DNA of 64,000 bases from Amblyornis subalaris (GCA_018881555.1 JACAXG010000052.1:3596001-3660000); one strand, 5' to 3'; positions 13,301-26,399 are shown, numbered from the stretch's first letter. Numbers and translations are program-made. Notes: generated by a model not told the origin, from the sequence alone.

Positions 13301-13940
13301 CTGTCTCTCCTCTGATACCTGTGTCTGCCCATATTCTCATGGGATTTTGTGTTTCAAAGTGGTAAAAACAAAAAAAAGGTCAAAACTTTTGCTTTCATTA
13401 TGACCTGCAGATGCTCATATCCATTGAGAGAATGTGGCCTGATCAATCGTGAAACAAATCTGATAATTCCACTTCAGGTGGTTCTCTTGAACAAAGCTTA
13501 TCTCAGAGAAATCTTGCTTCTGTAGAAGGTGTTTTGCCCCCAAACTCAGCAGAAACTGCTGCTCAACAGTATTTATCACAGACATAGAGTATAATGCTAC
13601 TTAATAACTCTGCTGAGATGGAGACCTTTGAGCCCATTCCTCAGTGACTGATGCACTCGTTCATCTCAATCAACACCATTTGGTACCTTACAACTTTCAC
13701 TAAGAGTCCTACAAATTTAACAAGTAGGATGGTTTACCAAGATACAAAGCTNGATTGAGAGACAGAAGCTTTAATCTATTTTCTGCCCCTGGAGGAGATA
13801 GCAAGGGTATCCTGTAATCTGAAAACAGGATGCTTATAATCTCATAGGCAATGCACGAAATAAAACTTAAACTTGTTCTCATAGATATGAAAAAGCTGTG
13901 TTCTGTCCCCATTATTTGAATTACTATAAACCACTGCCAT
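10322..13940. other. AT-rich non-genic stretch
   Basis: No supported gene. It contains a short (ACA)n tract at 11077-11096 and poly-A runs near 10997 and 11176. Open frames at 11705-11968 and 12202-12450 (minus) have no recognisable features. Confidence 0.6.
11077..11096. repeat. (ACA)n microsatellite
   Basis: About six to seven ACA trinucleotide units in an AT-rich context. Confidence 0.8.
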
Positions 13941-14470
13941 GAACCATGTCCCAGTTGTGCTAGGTGCTGGTCAAAATCAGAACAAAAAGTTGGTGATGAA
14001 TATATGAAGTTCTGAATCTAAAACTAAAAAACACCCCAGTAGATCGATATAGACAGATGAGGGAGTAGCAGGAAACTATAAGTCAGTGTGATGAGAAGTG
14101 TTGCCAGCACTACCAACCTAACTGCTGCCAGATCTTTCAGAGGCCTTGCAGCAAATGGGTTTGAAGGTGGATGTTTATGGAGAGCTCCCAAGCATGAAGG
14201 GTAGCATGAAAGAAAGTGTTTGAGGACGCAACAAATGAATGATAGGCATGGGCATTGTTCACCTGCTGGTGTTGGGAGCTGACACTGAAATACAGAGGAA
14301 AAAAATAGTGTGCGGGCTAGACCATGAAGGGCCTGCATAGTAAAGAATGTAGTTAGGGGAAGGATTTCTAAAAAATGAAGATATGGTCTAAACAGCAGCC
14401 TGGAAAAATGGAATGCTTGCATTTGCCATGAAACATTGCCGTAATCAAAGACCAAGAGGATGAAACACCG
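13941..14470 (+). mobile_element. Ancient amniote interspersed repeat remnant
   Basis: The segment begins with GTGCTAGGTGCTGG followed by a CAGAACAAAAAG-like block. It goes on through a GATATAGACAGATGAGGGAG-like block, a GTTTATGGAGAGCTCCCAAG block, an ACCATGAAGGGCC block, and a CCGTAATCAAAGACCAAGAG block. That order matches a repeat I remember from turtle, crocodilian and bird DNA. Its class (probably LINE-derived) I cannot name with certainty. Divergence is high, so the insertion is old. The 143-codon minus-strand open frame at 14024-14455 falls wholly inside it and is best read as an antisense artefact. Confidence 0.45.
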
Positions 14471-15299
14471 GGCAAAATTCCTAATTGTTTGAATATGTAA
14501 GAAAGATTGTCTTTAAGAAGATATACATACAAAATCTACAAAATTTAAGTATAACTTCCACCAGAGTGATAAGCATGATATTTGGGATATATACTAAAGT
14601 ACTGCCCAGAGAAGCTGAAAAGGAATAGCAAAGAAAGAATAAGAATGTTTTAACCCTGCTGAACAGGGTTTAGAAACCTAGAAGGTGGTGTTGAAAATAA
14701 GAAAATTAGTTTTACTGGCCAGACTTACTAGCCAGACTTGCTGGCTGTGATTTAACTGCATACACCTCATCACTGAATTGGCATTTGTGTGTGAGATTTT
14801 CTTAAAGGTAGGTTAGCAGGGACCCATGTACCTTCATAACCATTCCCCACCTCCAAAGTTAAAGGCTGAATGAGAGCCTCTAAAGAAAATGAAACAAAAC
14901 CCGAAAACCAGAAAGACAACCAAAGAAATAAGAGGACTAGAACAGCAAACTGGGTGATCAAGGGAAGACTTGATTTTAAGATGTTTGAGGAGTAAACAAA
15001 GGCCGAATATAAACTTTGCCAGTGAGGAAACTGAGGTCACAGGGAAAGGAGTTTCAGCAGAGGGTGATTTTAGAGATCTAACAACGATTTGAAAGAAAAT
15101 TCTCAGTAGTGATTGTAAACACTCAGTTTGGTGAGGTTAGAGATGAAGGGGAAGAGCAACGCCAAGCAGAGATGAGTGGGAGGCAGAGGATGTGAGAAGT
15201 TTTCAGCAGTGGTGACTACACACTACAGAAGTTCAATGGAAGTGTTGGATGTGGTCATGTTTGGGTAGCAACACACAGTAATTCTTGTCACAGCAGGTT

Positions 15300-18200
15300 G
15301 CAACTAGCTGTACTCTGTTCAGACCCTGATTCCACAGCAATCCCAAGTGAAATCCATTTGCCTAAGACGTATATGATAAGTAAAATGGGTTTCCAAACCA
15401 AATATGAAATATTGGAATATGCTAACAATTCAGTAATAGTACATTATCCTTTCTCTTTGTAGTTTCCCTATAATATTTTTCAGAGCTTTATTGAGAAAAT
15501 TAGACTTAGTGGATCACCTGTTCCAGTCTTATTTATATTTTGCAACAGATACACTTAAAATTCCTGCTTCCCTTACAACAACTTCAAAATAAAATCTGAA
15601 AACTGCTAAAAACCAAGAAACACTTTTTGTCTTGCATAAAAAAGCAAAAAGCCAACTTTAAAAAAGCCCACTATACTGAAGTTACACAATTAGAAGCTTC
15701 CAGTTTAACATATTTCATACTTGGAGATGTTTCCTTGAATTTTTTTAAAAGAAATTCTTTTATATAACAAGTTAAAAATAAACCTTCATGGTGATTTAGT
15801 AGCATGAACTGAGATTAAAACTTCAAAGACAATTGTAAATGTGCTGCAGTTACTGAGCGTGTGACTCTTTGAAAACATCGGTCTGTAATATCAGAATTAA
15901 ATGTCAGAGTTCTCTATTTACCACTGAATGGTATAGTTGGCCCATGTTCAATGACACTAAGGGCACAATGCTTCATTGTATAATTTTAAACNTATTTTCC
16001 TTGTGGTTTTTCCTCCTCTGTTAAACAGACCTGACCTATTACTGTATGGTCAATGTGAAATATACAACAAACTAAAACTCCCATCTTCTTGCTGGGAACA
16101 GAATAACGAACTAAGAAGTTGAGGCAGTGTTCAAGATAAGGGATTTGCTTTTTGAATAACTGCCTTGATAAACTATGGCCGAATACACTTTGCCAAAGAA
16201 AACCTAACAATGCTAAATATAAATTAAAACAAAAGCTATATATATTTGTTTTCCAATTTGTTTTTGAATATTCGGGAATGGAATATGTGAGTGCATACTT
16301 TATTATCGACAGGTTTTTGTTTTCTTTTTTTTCCCCCCTTTATTATGGTCCTGGACTGCTACTTTTTATCTGGGAACAGTGAGTGCAGTTTCTACAGTGA
16401 TCATAGATGAGAAAGAGATGTGGCAATATTTCCTCAAAGTNAAATTCTTCTTTATGTGGATGCTGTTTTATGATTCTGGAACTGCCCGTAATCTTCTGAA
16501 AAATGAAGTTCTACTTATGTTTAAAGATGTTTGAAAGTTTGATTGCTCCAAAGAAGAAAACTATCTTCATCCTTTTGCTTTACTTGATATTTCAATATAC
16601 CTAAATCTGAACCATAAAGTAAGGAGCAGCAGAAAAATGAAATGTGTTTGCAGTGATCTGGGTAATGCAAGTAATATGTAATGTGTTGTTACACACCTTT
16701 TGGACTTAAGTGTTGAAGTCTTTATGCCCAAATATCACGTTGCTAGAATGTAGGCAAAATGTGACAAATGTGAATAACTGAGGCCAAGCCACAATTTTCT
16801 AGGATGAAATGGAGTCATTGAGCCAGCTGGAGAGGGAAGAAAGCATTTTCCATTAGCTTTGCCAGATAGGCTCTAAGGAAGCTTTCCTCAGGCTGCACCA
16901 GGAGCCATCAATGTCTTTGCTAGAATATAAGATTTTTAGGATCTTCTATCAACCCTTTTCAATAATCATCTACACTGCCAACCACGGGCATTTAAAAAAT
17001 CATGAATCATACCCCAAAACAACTTGGAATGGACTTATAAATTATAATAGATGGGGAAAAAATGGGGTTTATGGATCTCACTGAACTTCTAGCTTGTTTC
17101 ATGATTCCCCTTCCCTTGGCTTTTTTAAAGAGTGTTAGATTTCATTACAAGAAAATGAAGAATTGGATTATTTTATGGTAATATGGGTTCATGAGAAAAC
17201 CCCAGAGTTCTGGAGGCTGCAGTGGAAAATGTGGGGTTCACTGGCACTACAAAGCGGCTTGCACGTCTGACTTCTCTGTGATCAAATTAGCTAGTCCTTG
17301 AGTGGACAGCCTAGGGAAAGAGAAGGAATAAAATTGTGAAAATAACAGGTAGGGAACAGCTTCTCATTTGGAGGGCATAAAATTTTCTATCGCTCTTCTT
17401 TCACAAATTTTATAACTAGGTGAACAAAGGTTGAAGAGCTGGATGATCATGCTACAGCATCTCCAATGCATTCAGACTTCTGCTGCATAGTTTGAAGCAA
17501 TCTAGCAGACAGTGAGTTATGTGAAAACTTATTGTCATGACAAAGACCATAAAAAATGGAAAATGAGACAATTAAAGAACCCGTGACAAATTTTATAACA
17601 AGTATAGAAAATAACACAAAGGTAATCCATAGTATTATCTTTTCCAGATTCTTCTTACATGTTGTAAATAGGGTTTATAGTACTAGCTATTTTTTTGCTA
17701 CTTTGCCATCAATCACCCTGAGGCATTACTGAACTGTTACTTATCTGCTGACAGGTAAAACGAAACTTTAGTGCTGATATTACTGAAGCTTTATTAGTAA
17801 GCATCAAGAGCTCAATAGTAACCAAAAGAGAAGAAAGTCAACTTNGTTAAAATATTATGCTGAGATTTTTAGGTTGCTTGCTTTTCTTTTGCTCTCATGG
17901 CAATTTTTCTGCTTGAATCACTTGAACCAACTGGAAAGGGAAGACAGTGGACCTTTCAGTTACTCATGGCTGACAATTTTTGTTGTTGTGGGTTAGTTTT
18001 TGAGTATTTTGTTGTACTGCTACCCGATATCCAGAGAAACTTCAGGTTTTGGATAACCCCTCTTATAAGTGGCATGTAATTTTTGTGCTTTTCTTTCACG
18101 TTCTCATTGTGTCCAAATTCCGGAGTAGGAAAATTTACAATACTGGACAATTAATGATCTGAATTTAAAGCATCTTTATGTCATTAATTCTTTTTACTAA

Positions 18201-19880
18201 ATCAACAGATTTCTGCATGAATCCTGTTTCCCTTCTCAGGAACTTTGAAAACAATTACAAAGAAGATAGCATTATCTCAAAAGTAGGTATTGCAGAGAAC
18301 ATCAGTTTAAATAGTGCAGCCAAGTCAAAAAGAACCTTGACACGGTGAATAGTACTAAACATGTTGTAGTAAACAGTTGAAATGGTTAAATTGCTAATTA
18401 TAACCATCTAGGTTATCTGTTGGGGAAGGTCCTCTCAAAACATATCTTGCCCAATCTTCTTGGCTTGTTCAGCACAAAATGAAGCTGGATGAATTTCACC
18501 AGAGTCTGTCTCTGCAAGCATAAATTTTAAATATATTGAAGTTTTATTTTTGCTTCATATTTTTCTTTGAATAGAGAAGACCAAAAATCAATCATATATC
18601 TGGGATTTAGCTGCTCCAAATAGAGGTCAACTGAAGAAGAGCTGGCTTGGTATTAAAGATAATCTACAATGTCAAGGTAAATGTTTAAAGCAAGCAGTTT
18701 TTAAAATACTGATTTTAATAAGATGCGTGACCCTGATGCCTGTTATTTAGTCTCACACATCTTGCTAACATTAGCTTTTCTAGACTTGGCCTGCAGAGAA
18801 GCCACCGTCATTTGCTTCAGCAATAGATGTATGTATTAAGCTGCTTCATATAGCAATTTCTCAGCATACCAAAATTCTGTTCTCCTGCTTGATCCAGTGA
18901 CAGGCTCAGCCTGTTATTATATCTAACTGAAAATTAAAATTATTTTACTGTTGACTAGAATGGACTTTATTCCAGAAGTCCAGCTTTTAACAAATTTAGT
19001 TGTTCCTTTCTAATTTACTAGTGATATGCACATGTGATAGGTTACAATATTATATTATTACAATAATGGGTTTTTTTAACTTTGACTTTTGATGCTTCTA
19101 AAGGCATGGAAACACATAGATTTCACAGATAATACTAAATTGAGAAGGCATGTAAAAATCAGCATGTACAGATGATAAAGTCAAAGAATGTTATAGTGGT
19201 TCGAGTATCAGCAAGAAATAAAATTAATCTTAAAAAAATATTTTGAAATACAAAAAGAAATAATCTAGAACGGATGGATAAGAAGACAGTTTGGATAAAA
19301 TTCTAAGAATGCTGAATTCTGTGGGAGCTTTGCCATTTAATCAACTCAGCTGATACTTAGTCCCTGGCAAATAATACTCAAGCAAATCAAGGGATGGTAG
19401 ATGGCAATAAACTAAGTATGAAATTGTTTGAAAAATTTGGCTTATGTAGGCAAGTTGGTATGTTGGGTGTGTAAACATCTATGTTAAAGAATCTAATCCA
19501 GAACCCCTTATTCTGGAATTGGTATCTCTGGTTTATCTCCTGTTTCAGCCATGTCATTCATTTACCTGTGATTCATACAGTCAAGGGTGACACTGGAGTT
19601 TGTTTGGAAATGCTGAGCACAGCAGCATGAAGAGGACTGCACACACCTCGTGATCAGTGCTTCCTATCACAAGATTTGCAGTGCATTTTGGAGTTGATAC
19701 CAGTATGCTATGTAGTTCACCTTGTGTGCTTTTCCTAATGGAGGACTTGTGGTTTCTATGCATAGAAGTACGTGGGTTCCTTCACATGTTGTTCTGCTCT
19801 CTGAACCTAAATTTTGAAAAAGCTGNTAAGTCATGCTCAGTGCACTGTGCCTTCGAGTTGATCTCCAAGCCCTTTCATTG
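15300..19880. other. AT-rich non-genic stretch
   Basis: No coding or RNA gene supported. Open frames here are 60-76 codons, overlap on both strands and lack splice context. No microsatellite of note. Confidence 0.6.
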
Positions 19881-19887
19881 AAAGGTA

Positions 19888-21310
19888 GAATCATTTAGGT
19901 TGGAAAAGACCTTCAAGATCTTTGAGTCCAACCATTAACCCAGCACTGCCAAGTCCATGACTAAACCATGACCCCAAGCGCCACATCTACATGTCTTTTA
20001 AATATCTCCAGGGATGGTGATTCCACCACTGCCCCTGGTTTCAATGTCTGACAACCCTTTTTGTGAAGAAATTTTTCCTAATATCCAATATAAACCTTCC
20101 TTGGGGCAAGTTGAGGCTGTTTCCTCTCATCCTTTCACTTGAGACATAGCAGAAGAGGCTGATTCCGGCCTGGCTACAACCTCCTTTTGGGCAGTTGTAG
20201 AGAGCACTGTTTCCCTGCTTGAGCCTCCTTTTCTGCAGGCTAAACAACCACAGCTCCCTCAGCTGCTCCTCATAAGACTTGTGCTCCAGACCCTTCACCA
20301 GATACATTGTCCTTCTCTGGACATGCTCCAGCACCTCAGTGTCCTTGTAGTGTGAGGGGCCCGAAACTGGACACAGAACTCGAGGTGTGGCCTCAGCAGT
20401 GCCCAGTACAGGGTGACAATCATTGCCCTGGTCCTGCTGGCCACACTATTGCTGATACAGACCAGGAGGCCATTGGCCTTCTTGGCCACCTGGGCACACA
20501 CTGGATGATGTTCAGCTGCTGTTGACCAGCACCCTCAGGTCCTTTTCTGCCNGGCAACTTTCCAGCCGCTCTTCCCCCAGCCTGTAGTGCTGCATGGGGT
20601 TGTTTTGACCCAAATGCAGGACCAGAAACTTTGGTTTGCTGAACCTCATACCACTGGCCTCAGCCCATCAATCCAGCCTGTCCTGATCCCCCTGCAGGAC
20701 CTTCCTACCTTCCAGCAGATCAACACTCCCACCGAACTTGGTATTGTCTGCAAGTCTGACTGAAGGTGCACTCAAACCCCTTGTCCAGTTCGTGGTAGTT
20801 ATTAAATAGGACTGGCCCCAATACTGAGCCTTGGGGAACACCACTAGTGACCAGCTGTCAGCTGGATGTGACTCCATTCACCACAACACCCTGGACCTGG
20901 CCATCCAGACAGCTTTCACCCAGTGAAGAANGCACCTTTCCAAACCACAAGAAGCCAGTTTCTGCAGGAGAAAATGCTGTGGAAAATGGTGTCAAAGGCT
21001 TTACTAAACTCCAGGTACATAACTTCTACAGCCTTTCCTTCATCTACTAAGCGGGTTACCTTGCCATAGAAGGAGATCAGGTTGATCAAGCAAGGCCTGC
21101 TTTTCCTAAACCCATGCTGGCTGTCNCTGATTACCTGGTTGCCATGTACACACCACATCACGGCACCTGAGATGATCTGCTCCATGACCTTCCCCAGAAC
21201 TAAGGTCAGGCTCGCAGGTCCATAGTTCTCTGGATCACCCTTCTGGCTGTTCTTATAGATGGGTGTCACATTTGACAACTTCAGAAGATGGAAGATTTTC
21301 ATTGAAACCC
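19888..21310 (-). mobile_element. CR1 non-LTR retrotransposon, 5'-truncated, inactive
   Basis: This is the clearest CR1 copy, about 1.4 kb against roughly 4.5 kb for a full element. Its 3' end is at 19888, where a GAATCATTTAGGTTGGAAAA terminus is seen. Minus-strand translation gives reverse-transcriptase blocks in order: PIYKNSQKGDPENYGPASL and GKVMEQIISGA (about 21180-21270), DSQHGFRKSRPCLINLISF (about 21070-21130), YLEFSKAFDT (about 21000), SGVPQGSVLGPVLFN (about 20800-20855), LADNTKFGG (about 20730-20760) and [18 protein letters not shown] (about 20350-20410). The usual FADDTKLGG catalytic box has become LADNTKFGG, with the second catalytic Asp replaced by Asn. Several frame changes and stops separate the blocks. 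The endonuclease domain and 5' UTR are absent. It is a dead-on-arrival or long-decayed copy. Confidence 0.95.
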
Positions 21311-21480
21311 AATCCTTGTTTCCCAGACAGACTCAGCATAATGTAGGACTGCTTGTAATACCACTCTGTTTTTTAGCAAATATATAAACACATTTGTGAT
21401 TGAATTACTCTATATCGTTAGTTTACCTCTGTACAACATCCACCCCTCCCATGGACAGTCCGATGAACGAAGCACTTACT

Positions 21481-21612
21481 TTTAGGATTCTCAAAGCAGA
21501 AATTGAATCAAATCCATGGATATACAGGACTGGAAATTTTGCTAAATTTAGGATTCTCAAAGCAGAAATTGAATCAAATTCATGGATATAGAGGACTGGA
21601 AATTTTCCTAAA
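21481..21612. repeat. 66-bp tandem duplication (two copies)
   Basis: TTTAGGATTCTCAAAGCAGA begins at 21481 and again at 21547, and the following 66 bases match with three differences: ccatgg/tcatgg, atacagg/atagagg and gctaaa/cctaaa. The period is a multiple of three, so the plus frame repeats ILKAEIESN twice without a stop. This is probably a recent slippage or unequal-exchange duplication, starting about 170 bp beyond the upper-coordinate (5') edge of the CR1 copy. Confidence 0.93.
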
Positions 21613-21619
21613 TTTTTGG

Positions 21620-24600
21620 TTTTGTTTTTCCTAGAAACTTAACAGGGATGGAGGCCTGGTATGATCATAAGATGGGAAATGTGTTTTCATCTTATTTTGC
21701 TGGGCAGACATAAAACTAGAAAGGTGAAATGGGAAGATCTAAATAACCTTTATTTTCACATGTGTCTTAAAATATTTTTGGATATATTCTATTAAAAACA
21801 ACTAGACTATAAACATAGAAACACAGTGAGATTTACAGTCACGTTGGAGAAAACATGGGTAAACCAGCTTTGCCTGTCGTGACTAGAAAGTCCATAAACA
21901 CATTGCTTACATCCTTGGACTGAGCAAGAATTAAGTAAACATTTTTTTTTGCAATTGTTTTCTGTAAAAGGAAAAGGAATTAATAGTTGTTTGTAGCAAA
22001 AATACTTTTTTATCATAATCCCCATACCAAAGATACAGAGGTGGTCTATCAGTCTGCAGCAGAAGTAGTCTAGAACAGTTGTGTTGAGCTCAGCAAGCAG
22101 GAATAGCAGCTAGTAGAGATCATATGCTGTGAAAATAACAATTTAAAATAGCATACATATTTAGCAAAGTTACAGAACTCACTGAAATATATTCTCTGAC
22201 TGCTTGGTTTTTTAAAAGAGCTTGAGGCAATGCAGGGTGTTTTTTAGAGTGTCCACTCTGCTCCTGAAACTGAACCTGCAGAACTGACGGTGGAAGATTC
22301 ATAAAACTTTTGTGAAAGAGACTACTAGCTAATGACAACAGGCAGAATAGGTTTCTCTGAAATGTTTCTCTGAAAAAAAGGTCACTAGATTAAGGTGCAG
22401 ATTAGAATTTCAATTCCTTGGAATATTACTTAGCCACCAAGCTGTTGATTTATTTTCTGTGATTAGTAATTTTCTTTGAGAAAAAGGAGAAATCCCAAAA
22501 TGGCGAGATATGTTGAAATTTTAACAGCTACAAAAGGCCATTTTATATCTTCTTTTACCTCCTCAGCGCTAGGATTTTATCCCTTAGATCTAAAAAACCC
22601 AAATGTTTGGGCAATTATTATCATTAATCATTTGATTCAGCAGAGTAATTGGCAAGAAATGTCTTTGCACAGTAGTTCAAATAATCTACTTCATATTGGA
22701 NGTCTAAATAAGAAACATACATAAGAATTAAAGATAATAGTCTATAAAAAGAAATTAATTTTTGGAAGTGAAAATTTAACGTGTTGCTTGGGACATAACA
22801 TCCTGAAATAACTGTTGGATTCACAAGCAGCTCAAACTTAATGTCTCATGCTAGGGCCATGAAGAGATTTAAGTGCGTCTTGTGCCTTTTTTTGACAAGT
22901 CAGAAGTATATCAACTGTGTGCCACAGCAGAACCACATCAGAGATACTAGGATCCTAACCCATGGAATGATTTGAGGTCCCCACCTGTAGAAATGAAAAT
23001 GCATAAATGTCATAACTCTTCCTGTGCTCTGCACTGAAGGCAGCTCCATTGCGGTACCTCACTCTGGCATTTGCTGTCTGATATATCTAATCTGCCTCAA
23101 CTGTCCAGTCTCTTGCTATGATTCATATCCTCAATATGTGTTTGTCCTCACACACAATTTTGCTACTTTACATAGAGAAGCAGCTCTTTCCCCTACTGAG
23201 ATACAAATACTGGAAAATCTGAAGTGTAAAAGTTATATTCTGAAATATTGAAATTAATCAGTATATTCTGTACTTGTGAGAACTGTTAGGGTTATACACA
23301 TCATAAATGCTTCTGTTTCTGTTTCTTTCATCCTGTTTGGATATCTCCGATTCTCATTTTTCTCTCCAGCTTTACATCATGTCTCAACAGTGGCTTAAAT
23401 CATGGATTGACTTTTCTTTGCCTTCAGATTCTGCTCACATATGCTTGTTTTCCTTCTGTTTCCCTCATTATCCACTTTTGTTGTTCCAAATATTGCTTCC
23501 TTTATAGGCCTGAAAAATGTTAATTTTTTTAGCACAACTTTCNTGGTAATCAGGAGTTCTTAAGTGTCAGGTTCTTATATTCAAACTCCTATGAGCAAAA
23601 ATAAATTTTCTTTCCTGTTACTTACCAAGAAAACTGAAGAAAGTGAAAGAAAGTTTTCAGCACTTATGAATCCAGATTAANACTGAAATTTGCAACTTAA
23701 AGGAGGTATATTCCTGAAGTTTGAAAAGAAAGCTGAGAGATATAGTTAGACTACAGTGTCTTTGTTCCCGACCATCTAGGATGGGGACCTACTCAGAGCA
23801 TACTGCAATTCCTTCCAACAAAGATGCCTAGGAGTTCTTTTGTCAGAAACCAAAGTCCACCGGGAAAGAAAGGAAGAAAACAAATACATTCATGTCTTGC
23901 CTTCATACAGATTTGGAATATGGTTAGAACATGGATTTCTCACAGATTATACTTAGCCAAAAATTGCCACCTACAGCCTCACATAGAATTCTTGCTGTCA
24001 TCCTTGCCACCACCATCACCAGTCCCTGTCACTCATGCCTCCCAACCTTCCAATTACCCCCACAATTAGCACTTGTCCTAAACATCTTCATCCACATCTC
24101 CTGACATTGAAATCTCCTTTACTTTAAATGAGTTTAAAATTCAAATGGCTTCTTAATAGATGCTAGTGAAACGCAATATTGCCACCATTTGTCTTTGATA
24201 AAACACCATTTGTCATTATTGCTAAAGCCCCTATTCCTCCTCCCCAAAGTCTGCTGACAGGAAGGGGGTGTTACTGCTGCCTTTGCTTCTGTCACATGTG
24301 TTTCCTTTTGAATTTATTTTTTTTTTTAGTTTTCCCATCTTTAAGGCTTGCTTAGACAATGTCTGAGAGTGGCACTTCTTCAGGCACTTCTTCTACTTCA
24401 TCCATCTCCAAAGGTTTTGAGAGACTCAGAGAAGTAGAACCCATTGCTTCTTTGCTAATGCTTTGCCCTTCACAAAACACAGAGCAGGAGCAGAACAATA
24501 CATTAAATATTCCTAGCATTTTAAAGGTGCCCTCAGATGTGAGAAATTCTGTTCCTCTATCACCTTTTCTCCAAGAGACTGATCACTCCAAAATTTAGAC

Positions 24601-25190
24601 ACTGCAAGAAGGGCAAAAGGGCTCACTGACTTGCTTTGTCTGCCCAGTTAGCAGCTGCTTGTGCTTTTTGTTAGTCTATTTTTACACAGGAAAGCATACG
24701 ATCACTAGCAAACAGTAACTTAGGCTAGGCACCCTAGGCCCCCATTTACTTTAAGAAAGCCTTCACAATTTGGCCTTAGCAAATGGGTTTTCTAAAGCAG
24801 TTGCTACAGCAGTGTCTTTTCTTCTTCTCAAGGAAAGCAGCCCATAGAACCATTTTGGTTCTCAAGAACTTATCTTGAGATTCCTGTCTAAGGGAATTTT
24901 AGTGAAGATTTAGTGTTTTATAGACAAAGGTTTCAGACTGAAGTAGTTTGAGTAGAAAAATGAAGCATTCCTGAACATGTATAAAGAAAACACAGGAGAG
25001 TATTAAAAGAGTAATTTTTCAGTTTTCCCACATCCTGTTTTCAGTATAAAACCACTTTTGAAAGACGAGAATCCAGGCAATGTTTGGAAGAGCTCAGAAA
25101 AGCAAGATCTGGACTTATATAGGTATTCCATATTTAGTACCAGAACATGTCTGGAGAGCTTGGAATTTCGTCCTTTATTCAAGTATGTCT
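21620..25190. other. AT-rich non-genic stretch
   Basis: No supported gene. Pyrimidine-rich blocks near 23290-23510 produce Leu/Phe/Ser-rich frames. The plus frame at 24359-24598 begins with a Ser/Thr/Gly-rich segment (SESGTSSGTSSTSS), but it has no splice donor at its end and no recognisable domain. Confidence 0.55.
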
Positions 25191-25197
25191 GTTACAG

Positions 25198-25288
25198 TCA
25201 TCCGCCNACTGACGTTCACAAAATACTCCCACCAGTTTCATGGAGTGATGGATTGTGCCCTGAGGGCTCTGCGTGGTTGTGAAGGCAG
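25198..25288 (+). CDS. Possible isolated internal exon (91 bp), unidentified
   Basis: A pyrimidine-containing tract ends in TGTCTGTTACAG, a reasonable acceptor at 25196-25197. A 91-bp stop-free segment follows, richer in GC than its surroundings, and then GGCAG|GTACTA, a usable donor at 25289. Read in one frame it gives LTFTKYSHQFHGVMDCALRA followed by LRGCEG. The GVMDCALRALRGCEG pattern is loosely like the DC...EG loop of mitochondrial carriers, but that is too weak to name a gene. Partner exons were not found, and an N lies inside the segment. It may be a real exon of a large gene, a relic, or chance. Confidence 0.22.
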
Positions 25289-26343
25289 GTACTAACTAGT
25301 TCTGTGTGTCTGCTAATTTATTTTTTTTACCCATCCAAACTTGCCACACAAAGAGTGTTGGTAAGTCACATAATGGAAAGCATGTAAAACTAGTTTTTAG
25401 TAGAATATAGCCCTTGTGGGTAAATAATCTTACTTTCTTCCCCCAAGTACTGCATTAAAAACAATATTCAGTATAAACTGATTGTATAGATAGCCTGATT
25501 GTAAAGCAAGATTAATATGAAAAGGCAAGAAGTCTGCAATAAAACCTACTAACTTAAATCATCTGCATTTGTGTACAAGCATTCATATTTAGCAACAGTC
25601 CCAAGGCTGAGATTAAAGCTGTTTGGTAGGTTACTTCAAGGCCTTTTTATTGCTAAATCTTATTATGTCTCTAAAATGTAGAAATTAATCACCTGTCATC
25701 AAAGCTACAGTGGATTATTGACTTCTAAATGTCTCTACGAAGTGATTCATGACAGAATGAAACAGGAGACTGAACTAGTACTGAAATTCTTTTTGCATGT
25801 GATAAAAAGGGTCTATTAAAAGTGTTTGAACAAATGCTGGCTATTAGGTAATCATCACAAAGGATTTTGTTATCAAAATGTGGTGCTTCTTGAATAACCT
25901 TATTCAGTTACACAGATTTGCAACACCAATCCCCTAATGGGGAAGTTATCTGGAGAATTTAGATTGTTCATCTGAGAAGCCTGACATTAGCTAAATTGCA
26001 GCAGGATATTCTGATCTACCTGCAAGGCAATGATGGTGAAGTATTGTTTGCAGGTACTCCCAGGTATTTTAACCCAAAATCATGCGGGTATTCCAATTAA
26101 GAATCATTGGGTTGTGACAGGAAAATTTCTTATGATTTGGATATTTTGCTGTATACTCAGTGTCAGTTTTTCTTTGAAATATGTCAAAAAATGCCACGAG
26201 GATGTACTGCTGAGGTGAAGAGCAATCTGGCTTTTGATTAAGTCAAAGCGAGTTTCTTAAGGGTTTATAATGGCCCCCATTCAGTTATAGCTATCATTCA
26301 GCTGGAAAGTGACTGCGTGATGTGATCTGGGGATGCCAGCTGC

Positions 26344-26377
26344 ATTGGCTGGGACTTCCGAGAGAAGTCTATATATT
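26344..26377 (+). promoter_or_regulatory. Compact core-promoter-like block (ATTGG, kappaB-like, TATA)
   Basis: Within 34 bases there is ATTGGCT (an inverted CCAAT box) at 26344-26350, GGGACTTCC (kappaB-like) at 26351-26359 and TATATATT at 26370-26377. About 56 bp after the TATA lies a consensus splice donor (next entry). The order and spacing fit an RNA polymerase II TATA promoter driving a short non-coding first exon. The individual motifs are short and can occur by chance; it is their arrangement that is notable. Confidence 0.35.
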
Positions 26378-26399
26378 CTTGACCGCTCCTGATAAGCTT

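Noticed and set aside
14024..14455. 143-codon minus-strand, Leu/Phe-rich membrane-like frame
   Set aside because: It coincides with an ancient interspersed repeat and has no splice context. Leu/Phe richness follows from the purine-rich opposite strand.
19190..19212. TGGTTCGAGTATC, resembling a tRNA B box
   Set aside because: No A box, acceptor stem or anticodon arm at the required distance, and no polymerase III terminator pattern.
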